A stretch of DNA of 64,000 bases from JASGCK01 sp031538565 (GCA_031538565.1 JAVKLS010000021.1:1-64000), one strand, 5' to 3'. Counted from the first letter of the stretch, positions 49,095 to 59,002 are shown. A program made the numbers and translations. Notes: generated by a model from the sequence alone, not told the origin.

Positions 49095-49933
49095 AAATTC
49101 TGCAAGATGTGCTGGATGTTCACAGGTCGCCTGATAAAGCGCTGCACTTTTTCTTGCCAAGTCAGCGGCGGGGAAAGCGCAAAAGCCTGCGCGTGACGCT
49201 CGCCGCACAGCGTGATGCGGTCGATTGCAGTTAGTTGCGCATCCAGTTTCGCATCCAGAATTTTCCAAGCATTTGTCCATGCGTGCCAGTCACCGCGCAA
49301 GGCGGTTTGGCGTAAATCGGTATAGACCACTGTGCCCGCCGCAGGTGCATTGACTGCGCGACTAAGCCAAAATGAATTCACCGCTGGCAGTCCCTGTGCT
49401 TCTCGCGCCGCGTTCACAGGATGGGTGTAGAGCAGCATTTGCACCTCGTTTTGCAAGCGGCGAATGCGTTGACTCTCGGCAGTGGCCGCTTGCCACGCAT
49501 CCACCGTGCGACCAATCACGCGATCTAATGACGCTAGAGAAAAGCCTTTGAATACGTCGCTTTGCAGCGTTTGATTGGTCACTCGCCACACCAGCGGCGC
49601 GGCAAACACAAGCTCAATGCCATCTTCCGCAAAATAGGGGCACACCGCCTCCAGCAAAACGTGTGAGTCATGGCTTGTTAATTGCAACTCAAGGGGGTCA
49701 TCCATGCGGATGCGGTCAATGCCCACCGTCCAGTGGCAGGGCGTGACGACGATATCGTCCGTTAAACCGAGTACGCGCTCATGCGGCCAAGCCGCATCCC
49801 ACTCGTCGCCCACGTCCGTGTGCAGCAGCCGTGCTTGCTGAACAAAGCGCATCAAGTTTGGCAGCACAAGTTGTTGTATCTCGCCCTGACAAGCAGATTC
49901 AAGGTGCGAAGCAAAGGCAATGACATAGTCCAT
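49091..49933 (-). CDS. Conserved hypothetical protein upstream of recJ
   Basis: A 280-residue soluble protein with conserved-looking acidic and tryptophan residues (DEWDAAWPHERVLGL, CHWTVGIDRIRMDDP, FNAREAQGLPAVNSFWLSRAG-like region). Betaproteobacteria carry such a protein directly before recJ, often labelled as related to phosphoglycerate mutase, but no histidine-phosphatase motif is seen. Its stop overlaps the recJ start (ATGA). It is divergent from lolC, with overlapping 5' regions. Confidence 0.7.
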   Translation of the reverse strand: MDYVIAFASHLESACQGEIQQLVLPNLMRFVQQARLLHTDVGDEWDAAWPHERVLGLTDDIVVTPCHWTVGIDRIRMDDPLELQLTSHDSHVLLEAVCPYFAEDGIELVFAAPLVWRVTNQTLQSDVFKGFSLASLDRVIGRTVDAWQAATAESQRIRRLQNEVQMLLYTHPVNAAREAQGLPAVNSFWLSRAVNAPAAGTVVYTDLRQTALRGDWHAWTNAWKILDAKLDAQLTAIDRITLCGERHAQAFALSPPLTWQEKVQRFIRRPVNIQHILQNL

Positions 49934-49949
49934 GCCACAATTGTCCCCT

Positions 49950-51251
49950 ATGAAAATTTTTTCTAAAACGGTTGAAATTCCTTACGAGTTGCTACTGGGT
50001 TGGCGCTACACGCGAGCGGGACGCGGCACGGGGCGCAACGGATTTATTTCGTTTATTTCAGGCGTATCCATGCTGGGCATTGGACTTGGCGTAGCGGCAC
50101 TCATCATCGTGCTGTCGGTGATGAACGGGTTTCAAAAAGAAGTGCGCGATCGTATGCTGGGTGTGGTTTCGCACCTCGAAGTAGGCAGCATGGATGGCGC
50201 TGCTTTAGCCGATACACCTGCTACTGTGGCGGCCATCAAGAAAAATCCTGCGGTGATTGGTGCTGCACCTTTTATTGACGCGCAGGCTTTGTTAGCAAGG
50301 GGAGAGGACATACGCGGCATTCTGGTGCGCGGGATTGAGCCTAGTATGGAGTCGGAGGTCAGCGATGTGATCAATCCCGATTCGCGTTTAGCGTTTCAAA
50401 ACTTGAAAGCAGGCGCATTTGGCATCGTGCTGGGCAGCGATCTTGCCAAACGACTTGGCGTGATAACGGGCGATGCAGTCACGTTAATTGCACCGAGCGG
50501 CGACATCACGCCCGCAGGGGTTACGCCGCGCCTGAAACAAATGCGCGTTGTGGGCACATTTAGCTCGGGGCATTATGAATACGACGCCAACTTCGCCATG
50601 ATGCACGTGGCAGATGCCGCCAAAATTTTTAGACTAACAGGCGCCACGGGCGTGCGCGCCAAACTCAGCAACTTGCACGATGCGCCTCAAGTAGGTGAGC
50701 AACTGGCACGCAGCTTGTCTGGCAAGGCGTCGATCGGTGCGCTGGGTAACTTGTACGTGCGCGACTGGACGCAGCAAAACCGCTCCTGGTTTGCGGCGGT
50801 ACAAGTGGAGAAGACCATGATGTTCATCATCTTGACGCTGATCGTTGCAGTCGCGGCTTTCAATTTAGTCAGCACGCTAGTGATGACAGTGACGGACAAG
50901 CGCGCCGATATCGCAATTTTGCGAACCTTGGGTGCAACGCCGCACTCCATCATGGCGATTTTTGTGGTGCAAGGCGCGGCCGTGGGGGTGGTCGGAACCT
51001 TGGCAGGACTGGGTTTTGGATTACTCGTTGCCTTCAACATCGACGTGATCGTGCCTGCGATTGAGCAATTATTTCACGCCAGCTTTTTACCGCGCGATAT
51101 CTACCTGATTAGCCGTATGCCCAGCGATCCACAAAGCGGCGACATTTTGCCTATTACGCTCATTGCACTGGCGTTGGCGTTTGTGGCAACGCTGTATCCC
51201 AGTTACCACGCCAGCCGCGTCAATCCCGCCTTGGCGCTGCGCTATGAATAA
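49950..51251 (+). CDS. lolC: Lipoprotein-releasing ABC transporter permease LolC/LolE
   Basis: A 433-residue inner-membrane permease extracting lipoproteins for transfer to LolA. An N-terminal transmembrane helix (GFISFISGVSMLGIGLGVAA) precedes a large periplasmic domain, followed by three C-terminal helices (FIILTLIVAVAAFNLVSTLV, AIFVVQGAAVGVVGTLAGL, ITLIALALAFVATLYP). Only one permease gene is present, as in species with a homodimeric LolF-type complex. The start is ATG 49950 (MKIFSKTVE); ATG 49932 is less likely. It overlaps lolD by 8 bp. Confidence 0.9.
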   Translation: MKIFSKTVEIPYELLLGWRYTRAGRGTGRNGFISFISGVSMLGIGLGVAALIIVLSVMNGFQKEVRDRMLGVVSHLEVGSMDGAALADTPATVAAIKKNPAVIGAAPFIDAQALLARGEDIRGILVRGIEPSMESEVSDVINPDSRLAFQNLKAGAFGIVLGSDLAKRLGVITGDAVTLIAPSGDITPAGVTPRLKQMRVVGTFSSGHYEYDANFAMMHVADAAKIFRLTGATGVRAKLSNLHDAPQVGEQLARSLSGKASIGALGNLYVRDWTQQNRSWFAAVQVEKTMMFIILTLIVAVAAFNLVSTLVMTVTDKRADIAILRTLGATPHSIMAIFVVQGAAVGVVGTLAGLGFGLLVAFNIDVIVPAIEQLFHASFLPRDIYLISRMPSDPQSGDILPITLIALALAFVATLYPSYHASRVNPALALRYE

Positions 51252-51915
51252 AGTCATTCTTCAGGCAACAAACCTCAGCAAGCGCTTTGACGATGGTGTG
51301 CTGGACGTGATGGTGCTACAAAACTTGAACTTGGCGGTGCACCTAGGCGAAACGCTTGCGATTGTGGGTGCTTCGGGATCAGGAAAAAGTACGCTGCTCC
51401 ATTTACTGGGCGGCTTGGATACACCTACCAGCGGCAGCGTCACGCTGATGGATAAAAGCTGGGCAAGCATGAACCCATCTGAACAAGGTGATTGGCGCAA
51501 TCAGCACTTGGGCTTTGTCTATCAATTCCACCATTTATTGCCAGAATTTTCTGCGCTCGATAACGTGGCGATGCCGCTACTGATACGGCGCGTTTCGCAT
51601 CGCCTTGCACAGGAACAAGCCGCGCAAATTTTGCAATCCGTGGGGCTGGGACATCGTATGCAGCATCGCCCCGCAGAGCTGTCTGGCGGCGAGCGTCAGC
51701 GCGTGGCCATTGCCAGAAGTCTTGTGTGCAAACCTGCTTGCGTGCTGGCCGACGAACCCACGGGAAATTTAGACAGACGCACCGCATCAGGCATTTTTGA
51801 ATTAATGCTATCGCTGGCCAAAGCACAAGGCACCGCTTTTGTACTGGTGACGCACGACGAAAACTTGGCAGCAAATTGTGACCGCGTATGTGGATTGACA
51901 GCCACTGCCATTTAG
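51244..51915 (+). CDS. lolD: Lipoprotein-releasing ABC transporter ATPase LolD
   Basis: A 223-residue ABC ATPase. Walker A is GASGSGKST, Q-loop QFHHLLPEFSALDN, signature LSGGERQRVAIARSL, Walker B VLADEPTGNLD and H-loop LVTHDENL. It powers the LolC-type permease encoded directly before it, with which it overlaps by 8 bp. It overlaps the following tatD gene by 28 bp. Confidence 0.94.
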   Translation: MNKVILQATNLSKRFDDGVLDVMVLQNLNLAVHLGETLAIVGASGSGKSTLLHLLGGLDTPTSGSVTLMDKSWASMNPSEQGDWRNQHLGFVYQFHHLLPEFSALDNVAMPLLIRRVSHRLAQEQAAQILQSVGLGHRMQHRPAELSGGERQRVAIARSLVCKPACVLADEPTGNLDRRTASGIFELMLSLAKAQGTAFVLVTHDENLAANCDRVCGLTATAI

Positions 51916-52754
51916 ATGCGGCCGAGTTTGACGCGGGCCGTAGCGCGATGCGAATTGCCGCAAAGCAAGCAGGCGTGGAGCTTTGCGTCATTCCCTCGGT
52001 AGAGCGTGCCAATTTTTCCGCCGTGCAAGCGCTGGCGCATCAGCATGACGATCTCTACACACTAGGCATTCATCCGCTTTATGTACCCAGGGCCAGCCTT
52101 GCCGATTTGAATTTTTTAGATGGCGAACTGACACGGCTCCAAAATGACCCTTTGCTTGTCGCCGTGGGTGAAATAGGACTGGATTATTTTGTCCCTTCGC
52201 TTTGCACACCTTTCATGCGCAAGCAGCAATGGCGCTTTTATATCGCCCAGCTTGCGCTTGCCAAGCGCCACCATCTGCCCGTGATTTTGCACGTACGGAA
52301 AAGCGCGGATATGCTCCTCAAAGGCTTGCGCAGCCACGCTTGGGACGCAGACATTGGTGGCATCGCCCACGCCTTTAATGGCAGTTTGCAGCAAGCTCAC
52401 GGCTTTATTGATTTTGGTTTTAAGCTGGGTTTTGGCGGCACATTAACCTACGAGCGCGCGCTCAATATCCGTCGCTTGGCGCAGGCGCTACCGCTTGCAT
52501 CTATCGTGCTTGAAACTGATGCGCCGGATATACCACCAAGGTGGCTCTACACACCCGTGGGCGAGCGATTACAAGGAAAAATAGCGCAAAAAAATACGCC
52601 AATCGAATTACCCCGAATTGGCGCAGTACTCGCTCATTTGCGCGGCGTGGATGCAAAGTTGATTGCCCATCAGACCACACAAAATGTCAAAACTTTATTT
52701 GCTCGTCGTTTCACTTTCAATCAGCCAGCGCCCCAGAACCTGACGCATCACTAG
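51888..52754 (+). CDS. tatD: TatD-family metal-dependent DNase/hydrolase
   Basis: A 288-residue TIM-barrel hydrolase. Metal ligands are in WIDSHCHLDA, EIGLDYF, VILHVRK, GIAHAFNG and VLETDAPD. TatD proteins act as 3'-5' exonucleases or D-aminoacyl-tRNA deacylases. The start lies inside lolD. The last 60 bp overlap the convergent gene, and the protein is a little longer than most members. Confidence 0.9.
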   Translation: MWIDSHCHLDAAEFDAGRSAMRIAAKQAGVELCVIPSVERANFSAVQALAHQHDDLYTLGIHPLYVPRASLADLNFLDGELTRLQNDPLLVAVGEIGLDYFVPSLCTPFMRKQQWRFYIAQLALAKRHHLPVILHVRKSADMLLKGLRSHAWDADIGGIAHAFNGSLQQAHGFIDFGFKLGFGGTLTYERALNIRRLAQALPLASIVLETDAPDIPPRWLYTPVGERLQGKIAQKNTPIELPRIGAVLAHLRGVDAKLIAHQTTQNVKTLFARRFTFNQPAPQNLTHH

Positions 52755-53591
52755 CGTTTTTTGCGAAACTGCAGTAATCGATTTTGCCTTGTAGGTTTGC
52801 ATAAAACTAATGGTCCACTTATCCGCACTGAGTTTTTTGAAGGCCATATTGCTAGCTTTAATTTCAATTTTTTCTTTGCCTAAAATATTTTTGGTTCGGC
52901 TTTTCTTCCACTTGGCAGAAGAAGTCATCTTGCCTTTAAATTCTGGAACGTAGCTTTCAAAATACGCTTTCAGATTTTTTGTTTTCCAAGCCATCAACCA
53001 AGCATCAAAGGCTGCAATTTGTTCCTCCTGCACGCTTGCCGTGTCTTGTTTGACTGGGGTCACAACAGGCACAGGTACAGGGGCAGGAGCAACCGCCACC
53101 ATGATGGGATCAACAGCGCGAGGAGCCGTAGCAAGAGAAGCGACCGCAGCAGGGGCGGGAGTCGTTGTCTTAAACGCTTGCAGCTTATTTCGCGCAAGCG
53201 TAGAGAGTAATTTCATTGACTGCTTGCCATCGATATTTTCAAACACTACAAATTTTTCGCGCTCAACAGGCGACAAGGCAGCAATCGCGGTGTAAATACT
53301 TTGAGCCTCAGCTTTTCGATCGGTGTTTTCGTAAACCTGCGCCAAATCGAACGCAATAAACGAATTATTTGGCTCTTTTCCCAGCAAAGGCGCCAACATT
53401 TTTTCTGCGTCCAGCCACCGCTTTTCATCAAGCGCTTGTTTGATGTGCTCTGCGCTGAACGAGGTCTCGGCAATCCCAGACGTCGTTTGTGCCAGTGCGC
53501 CCATCCCAGCACCTAAGCCCAGCATGAGCAGAAAAAAAGTGACTGGTAAGCGAATGTACTGTTTCATGGTGATGCCAAGTTTGGTCATCAT
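52695..53591 (-). CDS. Exported protein with TPR-like region and Cds6/NTF2-like C-terminal domain
   Basis: A 298-residue protein with a signal peptide in about residues 1-35 (PVTFFLLMLGLGAGMGALAQ). Residues about 45-120 form TPR-like helices (AEKMLAPLLGKEPNNSFIAFDLAQVYENT). Next is an Ala/Pro/Val-rich linker, and then a C-terminal domain (AFDAWLMAWKTKNLKAYFESYVPEF ... QVLGRWLIESE) like that attached to L,D-transpeptidases. It may help cell-envelope synthesis. ATG 53567 (MKQYIRL) is an alternative start. Confidence 0.7.
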   Translation of the reverse strand: MMTKLGITMKQYIRLPVTFFLLMLGLGAGMGALAQTTSGIAETSFSAEHIKQALDEKRWLDAEKMLAPLLGKEPNNSFIAFDLAQVYENTDRKAEAQSIYTAIAALSPVEREKFVVFENIDGKQSMKLLSTLARNKLQAFKTTTPAPAAVASLATAPRAVDPIMVAVAPAPVPVPVVTPVKQDTASVQEEQIAAFDAWLMAWKTKNLKAYFESYVPEFKGKMTSSAKWKKSRTKNILGKEKIEIKASNMAFKKLSADKWTISFMQTYKAKSITAVSQKTLVMRQVLGRWLIESETTSK

Positions 53592-55393
53592 TAAAAACTA
53601 TCGAGCGCCATCGCGGTCACACTAGCTGCGCCCTCCAAGATGCTGCGTTTGATGCCTTCAGCTTTGCACAAAATATGCTCGGCATAAAACTGCGCAGTCG
53701 TGATCTTCGCTTGCATGAATGCCGCGTCGTGCCCTCTGGAAAGTTCATCCTCCGCCGCCAGCAGCGAACGCGCTAATTGCCAGCCTGCCACCACGTTGCC
53801 CGCCAACATAAGGTAAGGCACGCTGCCCGCAAAGACCGCATTGGGATTTGCTTTGGCATTACCCACCACGAAATCGACAACCTCGAGTAAAGCTCGTCTG
53901 GCTTCGCCCAGTTGCTTTGCAAGCACCTTGCAAGCGTTGCTTGGAGCCGCTTTTTCCAGTAACGCACGTTCGGTCACTTCGATTTGTGCGCAAATGGCTT
54001 TGGCAGTTTGCCCGCCATCACGCACGGTTTTGCGTCCCACCAAGTCATTGGCCTGGATAGCGGTTGTTCCTTCGTAAATGGTGAGAATTTTGGCGTCACG
54101 GTAGTGCTGCGCCGCACCTGTTTCTTCAATAAAGCCCATGCCGCCATGCACTTGTACGCCCAGGCTGGTGATTTCTAAGCTCATTTCGGTGGAATAGCCT
54201 TTTACAAGTGGCACCAAAAATTCGTAAAACGCTTGGTTTTGTGTGCGCGTGTCGCTGTCTGGGTGGTGATGTGCAGCATCGTAAGCGGACGCGGCAACCG
54301 CCGCCATCGCACGGCAACCCTCGGTGTAAGCCCGCATCGTCATCAGCATACGGCGCACATCGGGATGGTGAATGATGGGCGCACTGGTTTTTATGGAGCC
54401 ATCCACAGGACGGCTTTGTATGCGCTCGCGCGCAAACAGGACGGCACGCTGATAAGCACGATCTGCAACCGCAATGCCTTGCACGCCCACAGCAAAACGC
54501 GCCGCGTTCATCATGATGAACATGTACTCCAGTCCGCGATTTTCCTCGCCTACCAAATAGCCGACAGCACCGCCCTGATCGCCATATTGCAGCACCGCCG
54601 TAGGCGAAGCTTTGATTCCCATTTTGTGCTCGATGCTCACGCATTGGACATCATTTCGAGCGCCCAAACTGCCATCTGTATTCACGAGAAATTTAGGCAC
54701 AACAAAAAGACTAATGCCCTTCACGCCTTCTGGCGCGCCTTGCACACGCGCCAACACTAAGTGGACGATATTTGTCGCCATGTCGTGCTCGCCATATGTA
54801 ATAAAAATTTTCGTGCCAAAAATTTTGAATGTGCCATCTAACTGCACTTCGGCACGGGTACGCACCGCAGCCAAATCGCTGCCTGCCTGCGGCTCGGTTA
54901 GGTTCATCGCGCCCGTCCACTCGCCGCTGACCAGTTTGTCTAAATAAATGGCTTTGAGCTCGCTAGAGCCCGCGGTCAGTAGCGCCTCGATGCAGCCATC
55001 GGTCAGCATGGGGCACAAAGCAAAGCTAGTGCTCGCGGCATTCAGCATTTCTCCGCACATCGCGCCAATGGTTTTGGGTAAGCCTTGCCCACCAAACTCT
55101 GGCGGATGTTGCAGCGCCTGCCAGCCCCCCGCGCAGTATTGCTGATACGCCTCTTTAAAACCCTTGCTGGTCACCACTTGGTTACCCATCTCCCAATACG
55201 AGGGGGCCACATCAGACGGATGATTCAGTGGCGCGACCACGTTTTCGGTGAGCTTGGCGCACTCTTCTAACACCGCCTGTGCGGTGTCTAGTCCCGCATC
55301 GGCAAAGGCGGGAATTTGCGTGAGCGCGCCCAACCCAGCCAAATGTTGGATAGCAAACATCATGTCACGAACGGGGGCTTTGTAGGCACTCAT
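53591..55393 (-). CDS. Acyl-CoA dehydrogenase, DmdC/large type
   Basis: A 600-residue acyl-CoA dehydrogenase of the long subgroup with extra N- and C-terminal domains. FAD and substrate segments are MNLTEPQAGSDLAAVRT, HKMGIKASPTAVLQYG and HGGMGFIEETGAAQHYRDAK with IYEGTTAIQANDLVGRK. It oxidises an acyl-CoA and passes electrons to the ETF encoded immediately upstream (12 bp gap). The DmdC subgroup uses 3-methylmercaptopropionyl-CoA in some bacteria, but acyl specificity here is not known. Confidence 0.9.
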   Translation of the reverse strand: MSAYKAPVRDMMFAIQHLAGLGALTQIPAFADAGLDTAQAVLEECAKLTENVVAPLNHPSDVAPSYWEMGNQVVTSKGFKEAYQQYCAGGWQALQHPPEFGGQGLPKTIGAMCGEMLNAASTSFALCPMLTDGCIEALLTAGSSELKAIYLDKLVSGEWTGAMNLTEPQAGSDLAAVRTRAEVQLDGTFKIFGTKIFITYGEHDMATNIVHLVLARVQGAPEGVKGISLFVVPKFLVNTDGSLGARNDVQCVSIEHKMGIKASPTAVLQYGDQGGAVGYLVGEENRGLEYMFIMMNAARFAVGVQGIAVADRAYQRAVLFARERIQSRPVDGSIKTSAPIIHHPDVRRMLMTMRAYTEGCRAMAAVAASAYDAAHHHPDSDTRTQNQAFYEFLVPLVKGYSTEMSLEITSLGVQVHGGMGFIEETGAAQHYRDAKILTIYEGTTAIQANDLVGRKTVRDGGQTAKAICAQIEVTERALLEKAAPSNACKVLAKQLGEARRALLEVVDFVVGNAKANPNAVFAGSVPYLMLAGNVVAGWQLARSLLAAEDELSRGHDAAFMQAKITTAQFYAEHILCKAEGIKRSILEGAASVTAMALDSF

Positions 55394-55404
55394 TAACCGT
55401 CTCC

Positions 55405-56337
55405 TTACAGCGCCGCTACCAACTCAGGAACAGCCACAAACAAATCTGCCTCAAGTCCGTAATCGGCAACGCTAAAAATGGGGGCCTCGAGATCTTTGTT
55501 AATGGCAACGATCACTTTGCTGTCCTTCATTCCCGCCAAATGCTGAATCGCGCCACTAATACCGCAGGCGACGTACAGTTGCGGCGCCACAATCTTGCCC
55601 GTCTGTCCAACTTGCCAGTCGTTTGGCGCGTAACCCGCATCGACTGCAGCGCGTGATGCACCCAGCGCCGCCCCGAGTTTGTCCGCCAGCGGTGTCATGA
55701 CTTCGTTAAATTTTTCAGCCGAACCCAATGCCCGTCCACCGCTGACGATTATTTTGGCGGCGGTGAGCTCTGGCCTGTCATTTTTGGCAATTTCACTTTT
55801 TACAAATTCACTCTTGCCGTAAGCAGGCACAGCCGAAATAGACTCCACCGCAGCCGCCCCACCCACGCTGGCCGCAGGATCAAAGCCCGTGGTACGCACG
55901 GTCAGCACCTTCACGCCATCTTTAGACTGCACGGTCGCAACGGCGTTGCCCGCGTAAATGGGGCGTTCGAAAGTGTCGGCTGAAATAATTTTGGTGACAT
56001 CCGATAACTGCGCCACGTCTAACTTTGCGGCCACACGCGGCGCAATGTTTTTGCCACCCGCTGTTGCGGGGAACAAGATGTGCGAATAGCCGCTTGCAAC
56101 AGCGAGGACCTGCGTGGCCACTTCTTCGGCAAGCCCGTGCGCAAATTGCGGCGCATCGGCATGAATCACTTTGGCAACGCCTGCAATTTGCGCACACGCG
56201 GCACTGGCAGCTTGCGCATTTGACCCAGCCACCAACACGTGAACGTCTGCACCGCAAGCCAGCGCAGCGGTTACGGTGTTTAGCGTTGCACCTTTGATGG
56301 ATGCGTTGTCGTGTTCGGCGATAACAAGAATAGGCAT
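55405..56337 (-). CDS. etfA: Electron transfer flavoprotein, alpha subunit
   Basis: A 310-residue EtfA/FixB protein. The C-terminal FAD-binding motif is LYVACGISGAIQHLAGMKDS followed by VIVAINKDLEAPIF and VADYGLEADLF. The N-terminal alpha/beta domain begins PILVIAEHDNASIKGATLN. It forms a heterodimer with EtfB and carries electrons from acyl-CoA dehydrogenases to the quinone pool. Gap to etfB is 20 bp. Confidence 0.95.
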   Translation of the reverse strand: MPILVIAEHDNASIKGATLNTVTAALACGADVHVLVAGSNAQAASAACAQIAGVAKVIHADAPQFAHGLAEEVATQVLAVASGYSHILFPATAGGKNIAPRVAAKLDVAQLSDVTKIISADTFERPIYAGNAVATVQSKDGVKVLTVRTTGFDPAASVGGAAAVESISAVPAYGKSEFVKSEIAKNDRPELTAAKIIVSGGRALGSAEKFNEVMTPLADKLGAALGASRAAVDAGYAPNDWQVGQTGKIVAPQLYVACGISGAIQHLAGMKDSKVIVAINKDLEAPIFSVADYGLEADLFVAVPELVAAL

Positions 56338-56357
56338 ATTGAACTCCCTTATGTGGC

Positions 56358-57107
56358 TTAAATAACTTTTGCTTCTTGCTTGAGCTTGGCAACCAACGTT
56401 GCCACGTCAGGCACCATCACGCCCGCACCGCGTTTGGCGGGCTCGGTCACTTTAAGCGTGTGGATGCGCGGCGCCACGTCCATGCCCAAGTCTTCAGGCT
56501 TAAAAATATCCATTTGTTTTTTCTTTGCCTTCATGATGTTGGGCAAAGTCACGTAGCGAGGTTCGTTCAGACGCAAGTCGGTGGTAATGACGGCAGGCAA
56601 ACTCACGGACAGCGTCTCAAGTCCGCCATCGACCTCACGCGTCACCGAGGCTTTGCCATCAGCGACTTCCACCTTCGATGCAAACGTGGCCTGCGCAATG
56701 CCTGCCAGCGCAGCCAACATTTGCCCCGTTTGATTGCAGTCATCGTCAATGGCTTGCTTGCCCAAAATCACAAGATTTGCTTGCTCTTTATCCATCACCG
56801 CTTTGAGCAGCTTGGCAACGGCCAGAGGTTGAAGCTCGGCTTCCGTCTCCACCAAAATGGCGCGATCTGCACCAATGGCCATAGCGGTACGCAAAGTTTC
56901 CTGGCACTGCGTCGCGCCGCAAGACACCGCAATCACTTCGGTGACCACACCTTTTTCTTTGAGGCGCACGGCCTCTTCAACCGCAATTTCATCAAACGGA
57001 TTCATGCTCATCTTCACCCCCGCCAAATCAATGCCAGAGCCATCTGACTTGACGCGCACTTTGACGTTGTAGTCCACCACGCGCTTAACCGCGACCAATA
57101 CTTTCAT
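56358..57107 (-). CDS. etfB: Electron transfer flavoprotein, beta subunit
   Basis: A 249-residue EtfB/FixA protein: MKVLVAVKRVVDYNVKVRVK at the start, MNPFDEIAVEEAVRLKEKG, the AMP-binding LVILGKQAIDDDCNQTGQM region and LPAVITTDLRLNEPRYVTLPNI. First gene of the etfB-etfA-acyl-CoA dehydrogenase operon. Confidence 0.95.
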   Translation of the reverse strand: MKVLVAVKRVVDYNVKVRVKSDGSGIDLAGVKMSMNPFDEIAVEEAVRLKEKGVVTEVIAVSCGATQCQETLRTAMAIGADRAILVETEAELQPLAVAKLLKAVMDKEQANLVILGKQAIDDDCNQTGQMLAALAGIAQATFASKVEVADGKASVTREVDGGLETLSVSLPAVITTDLRLNEPRYVTLPNIMKAKKKQMDIFKPEDLGMDVAPRIHTLKVTEPAKRGAGVMVPDVATLVAKLKQEAKVI

Positions 57108-57148
57108 GCGTACTCTCCAGAGTTAATGTTGATTTTTAATTTTAGGGG

Positions 57149-57844
57149 CTAGGACTTTGCCGATGATGACAGCACCTGCTGCAAGAATTTCGAAATATCC
57201 ATCACCTCGCGCGGATGCACGCTGTGCGGCATAGGGTAGGTATGCCAATCCACTCGCAAGCCTAGGCTTGCGAGTTTTTTTTGCGACTCCTCAGCTCGCG
57301 CAAGCACGACCACAGGGTCGCTCAAACCGTGCGCCATAAAAATGGGCGTTGACTTATTGGCGGTACTGACCTCAGCTACCAAGGTATCGGCAAGCGGCAA
57401 ATAACCAGACAGCGCCATGATGCCTGCCAGCGGCGCTGCGTGCCGCAAGCCTGTGTGCAGCGCCATCGCGCAACCTTGGGAAAAGCCCGCCAGCACGATG
57501 TGCTCTGGTGCAATGCCGCGTGCGACCTCGCGCGCAATCAACGCTTCAATTGCCGCTTGCGCGCGAGAAATACCTGCCGCATCTTCTTTGTGAACCGCAC
57601 CTGCGCCCAACTCTGTGCTAAAAATGTCATACCACGCGGGCATGACGTAGCCGCCGTTAATGGTGACGGGAATTTGCGGCGCGTGCGGAAAGACAAACCG
57701 AATCGCAAGGCAGCCCGCCAGATCGAGCTCGGGGCACAAACCCGCAAAATCGTCGCCACTGGCGCCCAGTCCGTGCAGCCAAATCACGGCTGCAGTAGGG
57801 TTGGGTGCGGATTCAATTTCGATGCAGTCAAGCAATGTTGTCAT
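57149..57844 (-). CDS. Carboxylesterase/phospholipase-type alpha/beta hydrolase
   Basis: A 231-residue serine hydrolase of the EstB/LYPLA-like family. The oxyanion segment is VIWLHGLGASGDDF, the nucleophile Ser is in LAGFSQGCAMALH, the Asp in HGLSDPVVVLA and the His in YPMPHSVHPREV. It hydrolyses short acyl esters in the cytoplasm. It lies 41 bp upstream of etfB and could be cotranscribed with it. Confidence 0.9.
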   Translation of the reverse strand: MTTLLDCIEIESAPNPTAAVIWLHGLGASGDDFAGLCPELDLAGCLAIRFVFPHAPQIPVTINGGYVMPAWYDIFSTELGAGAVHKEDAAGISRAQAAIEALIAREVARGIAPEHIVLAGFSQGCAMALHTGLRHAAPLAGIMALSGYLPLADTLVAEVSTANKSTPIFMAHGLSDPVVVLARAEESQKKLASLGLRVDWHTYPMPHSVHPREVMDISKFLQQVLSSSAKS

Positions 57845-57946
57845 GGCTAGTGGGAGGTCTCGAAGAGCCTTAAGGGTTAATCAGTAAAAAAATCAAAGCG
57901 AACGTAGTTTATATTAGCGACTCAAATTTACTATGGAGTTTTGACT

Positions 57947-58999
57947 ATGGCCACTCGGTTCACCACAATTGCATTTTCAACCGCCTCCATCATCCGTGCA
58001 GGTCTTGTTGCGCTTGGTTTGGCGAGCGCCTCTCTTGCCGCACAAGCCGATACCGTGCTGACCACATCCTCGTGGCTACCGCCTACTCATGCCACCAGCT
58101 TGGCGCAAGCCGAGTGGTGCGAACTGGTGACAAAAAACAGCGGCGGAAAAATCAAATGCAATGCCTTGCCCCGTGCCGTATCAGCACCCCCTGGCACGTT
58201 TGATGCCGTAAAAAATGGACTCGCCGATGTGTCGTTTTCTGTTCATGGCTACACGCCTGGTCGGTTTCTCTACACGCAAATGGCAGAGCTTCCGTTTCTA
58301 GGCAATTCAGCAGAGACCGTCTCCGTCGCCTATAACCGCATGGCACTTAACAACCCGCAATTTTTGTCCGAGCACAACGGACTTAAAGTGCTGGCGTTTT
58401 TTACGCATGGACCTGGCATCATTTTTAATACCAAGCATCCTATTGCTAGCACAGCCGACTTAGCAGGACTCAAATTCCGCGTAGGCGGAGGCATGGTCAA
58501 CGAGATCACAAAAAAACTGGACATGAACGCAACGCTCAAGCCAGCGCCCGATTCGTATGAATTACTCGCTGGCGGCGTGATGGACGGAACCTTATTCCCT
58601 GCCGAATCAACCGAATCATTCAAAATTGACAAAATTATTCGCTACGCCACCACTTTCCCAGGTGGCCTATACAACACCAGCTTTGCTTTTGTGATGAACG
58701 AAGCCACTTACAACAAGCTCTCACCAGAAGACAAGAAAGCGGTTGATGCCGCATCAGGCGAAGTCTTTGCCCACATGGTGGGGCGTCAGTGGGACCGAGT
58801 GGATCGCCGCGCAACGGCACTCATGCAAGCCAATAAAGTGACGATCACAAAAGCAGATGCGCAATTTGTGAATGCCGTCAAAACCAAAACGGCGCCACTC
58901 GAAACCAAATGGATTGCAGACGCTAAAGCCAAAGGGCTTGCCAACGCCGACAAAGTGCTGGCACAAATGCGCGCCGAAATTACCAAGCTAGAAAAGTAA
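57947..58999 (+). CDS. dctP: TRAP transporter solute-binding protein DctP
   Basis: A 350-residue periplasmic receptor with a signal peptide (cleavage near AAQA-DTV). DctP features are TSSWLPPTHATSLAQAEWCE, the helix LVTKNSGGKIK, FSVHGYTPGRFLY and the binding-site region LKFRVGGGMVNEITKKL. It captures an organic acid for the DctQM permease encoded next. ATG 57947 fits GGAG at 57935; a TTG at 57941 is an alternative. Confidence 0.92.
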   Translation: MATRFTTIAFSTASIIRAGLVALGLASASLAAQADTVLTTSSWLPPTHATSLAQAEWCELVTKNSGGKIKCNALPRAVSAPPGTFDAVKNGLADVSFSVHGYTPGRFLYTQMAELPFLGNSAETVSVAYNRMALNNPQFLSEHNGLKVLAFFTHGPGIIFNTKHPIASTADLAGLKFRVGGGMVNEITKKLDMNATLKPAPDSYELLAGGVMDGTLFPAESTESFKIDKIIRYATTFPGGLYNTSFAFVMNEATYNKLSPEDKKAVDAASGEVFAHMVGRQWDRVDRRATALMQANKVTITKADAQFVNAVKTKTAPLETKWIADAKAKGLANADKVLAQMRAEITKLEK

Positions 59000-59002
59000 T
59001 TA

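Noticed and set aside
49094..49280. Longer RecJ with 62 extra N-terminal residues
   Set aside because: The extension lies wholly inside the upstream gene and has a Cys/Ala-rich composition not seen in RecJ; ATG 49094 overlaps the upstream stop as expected for coupled genes.
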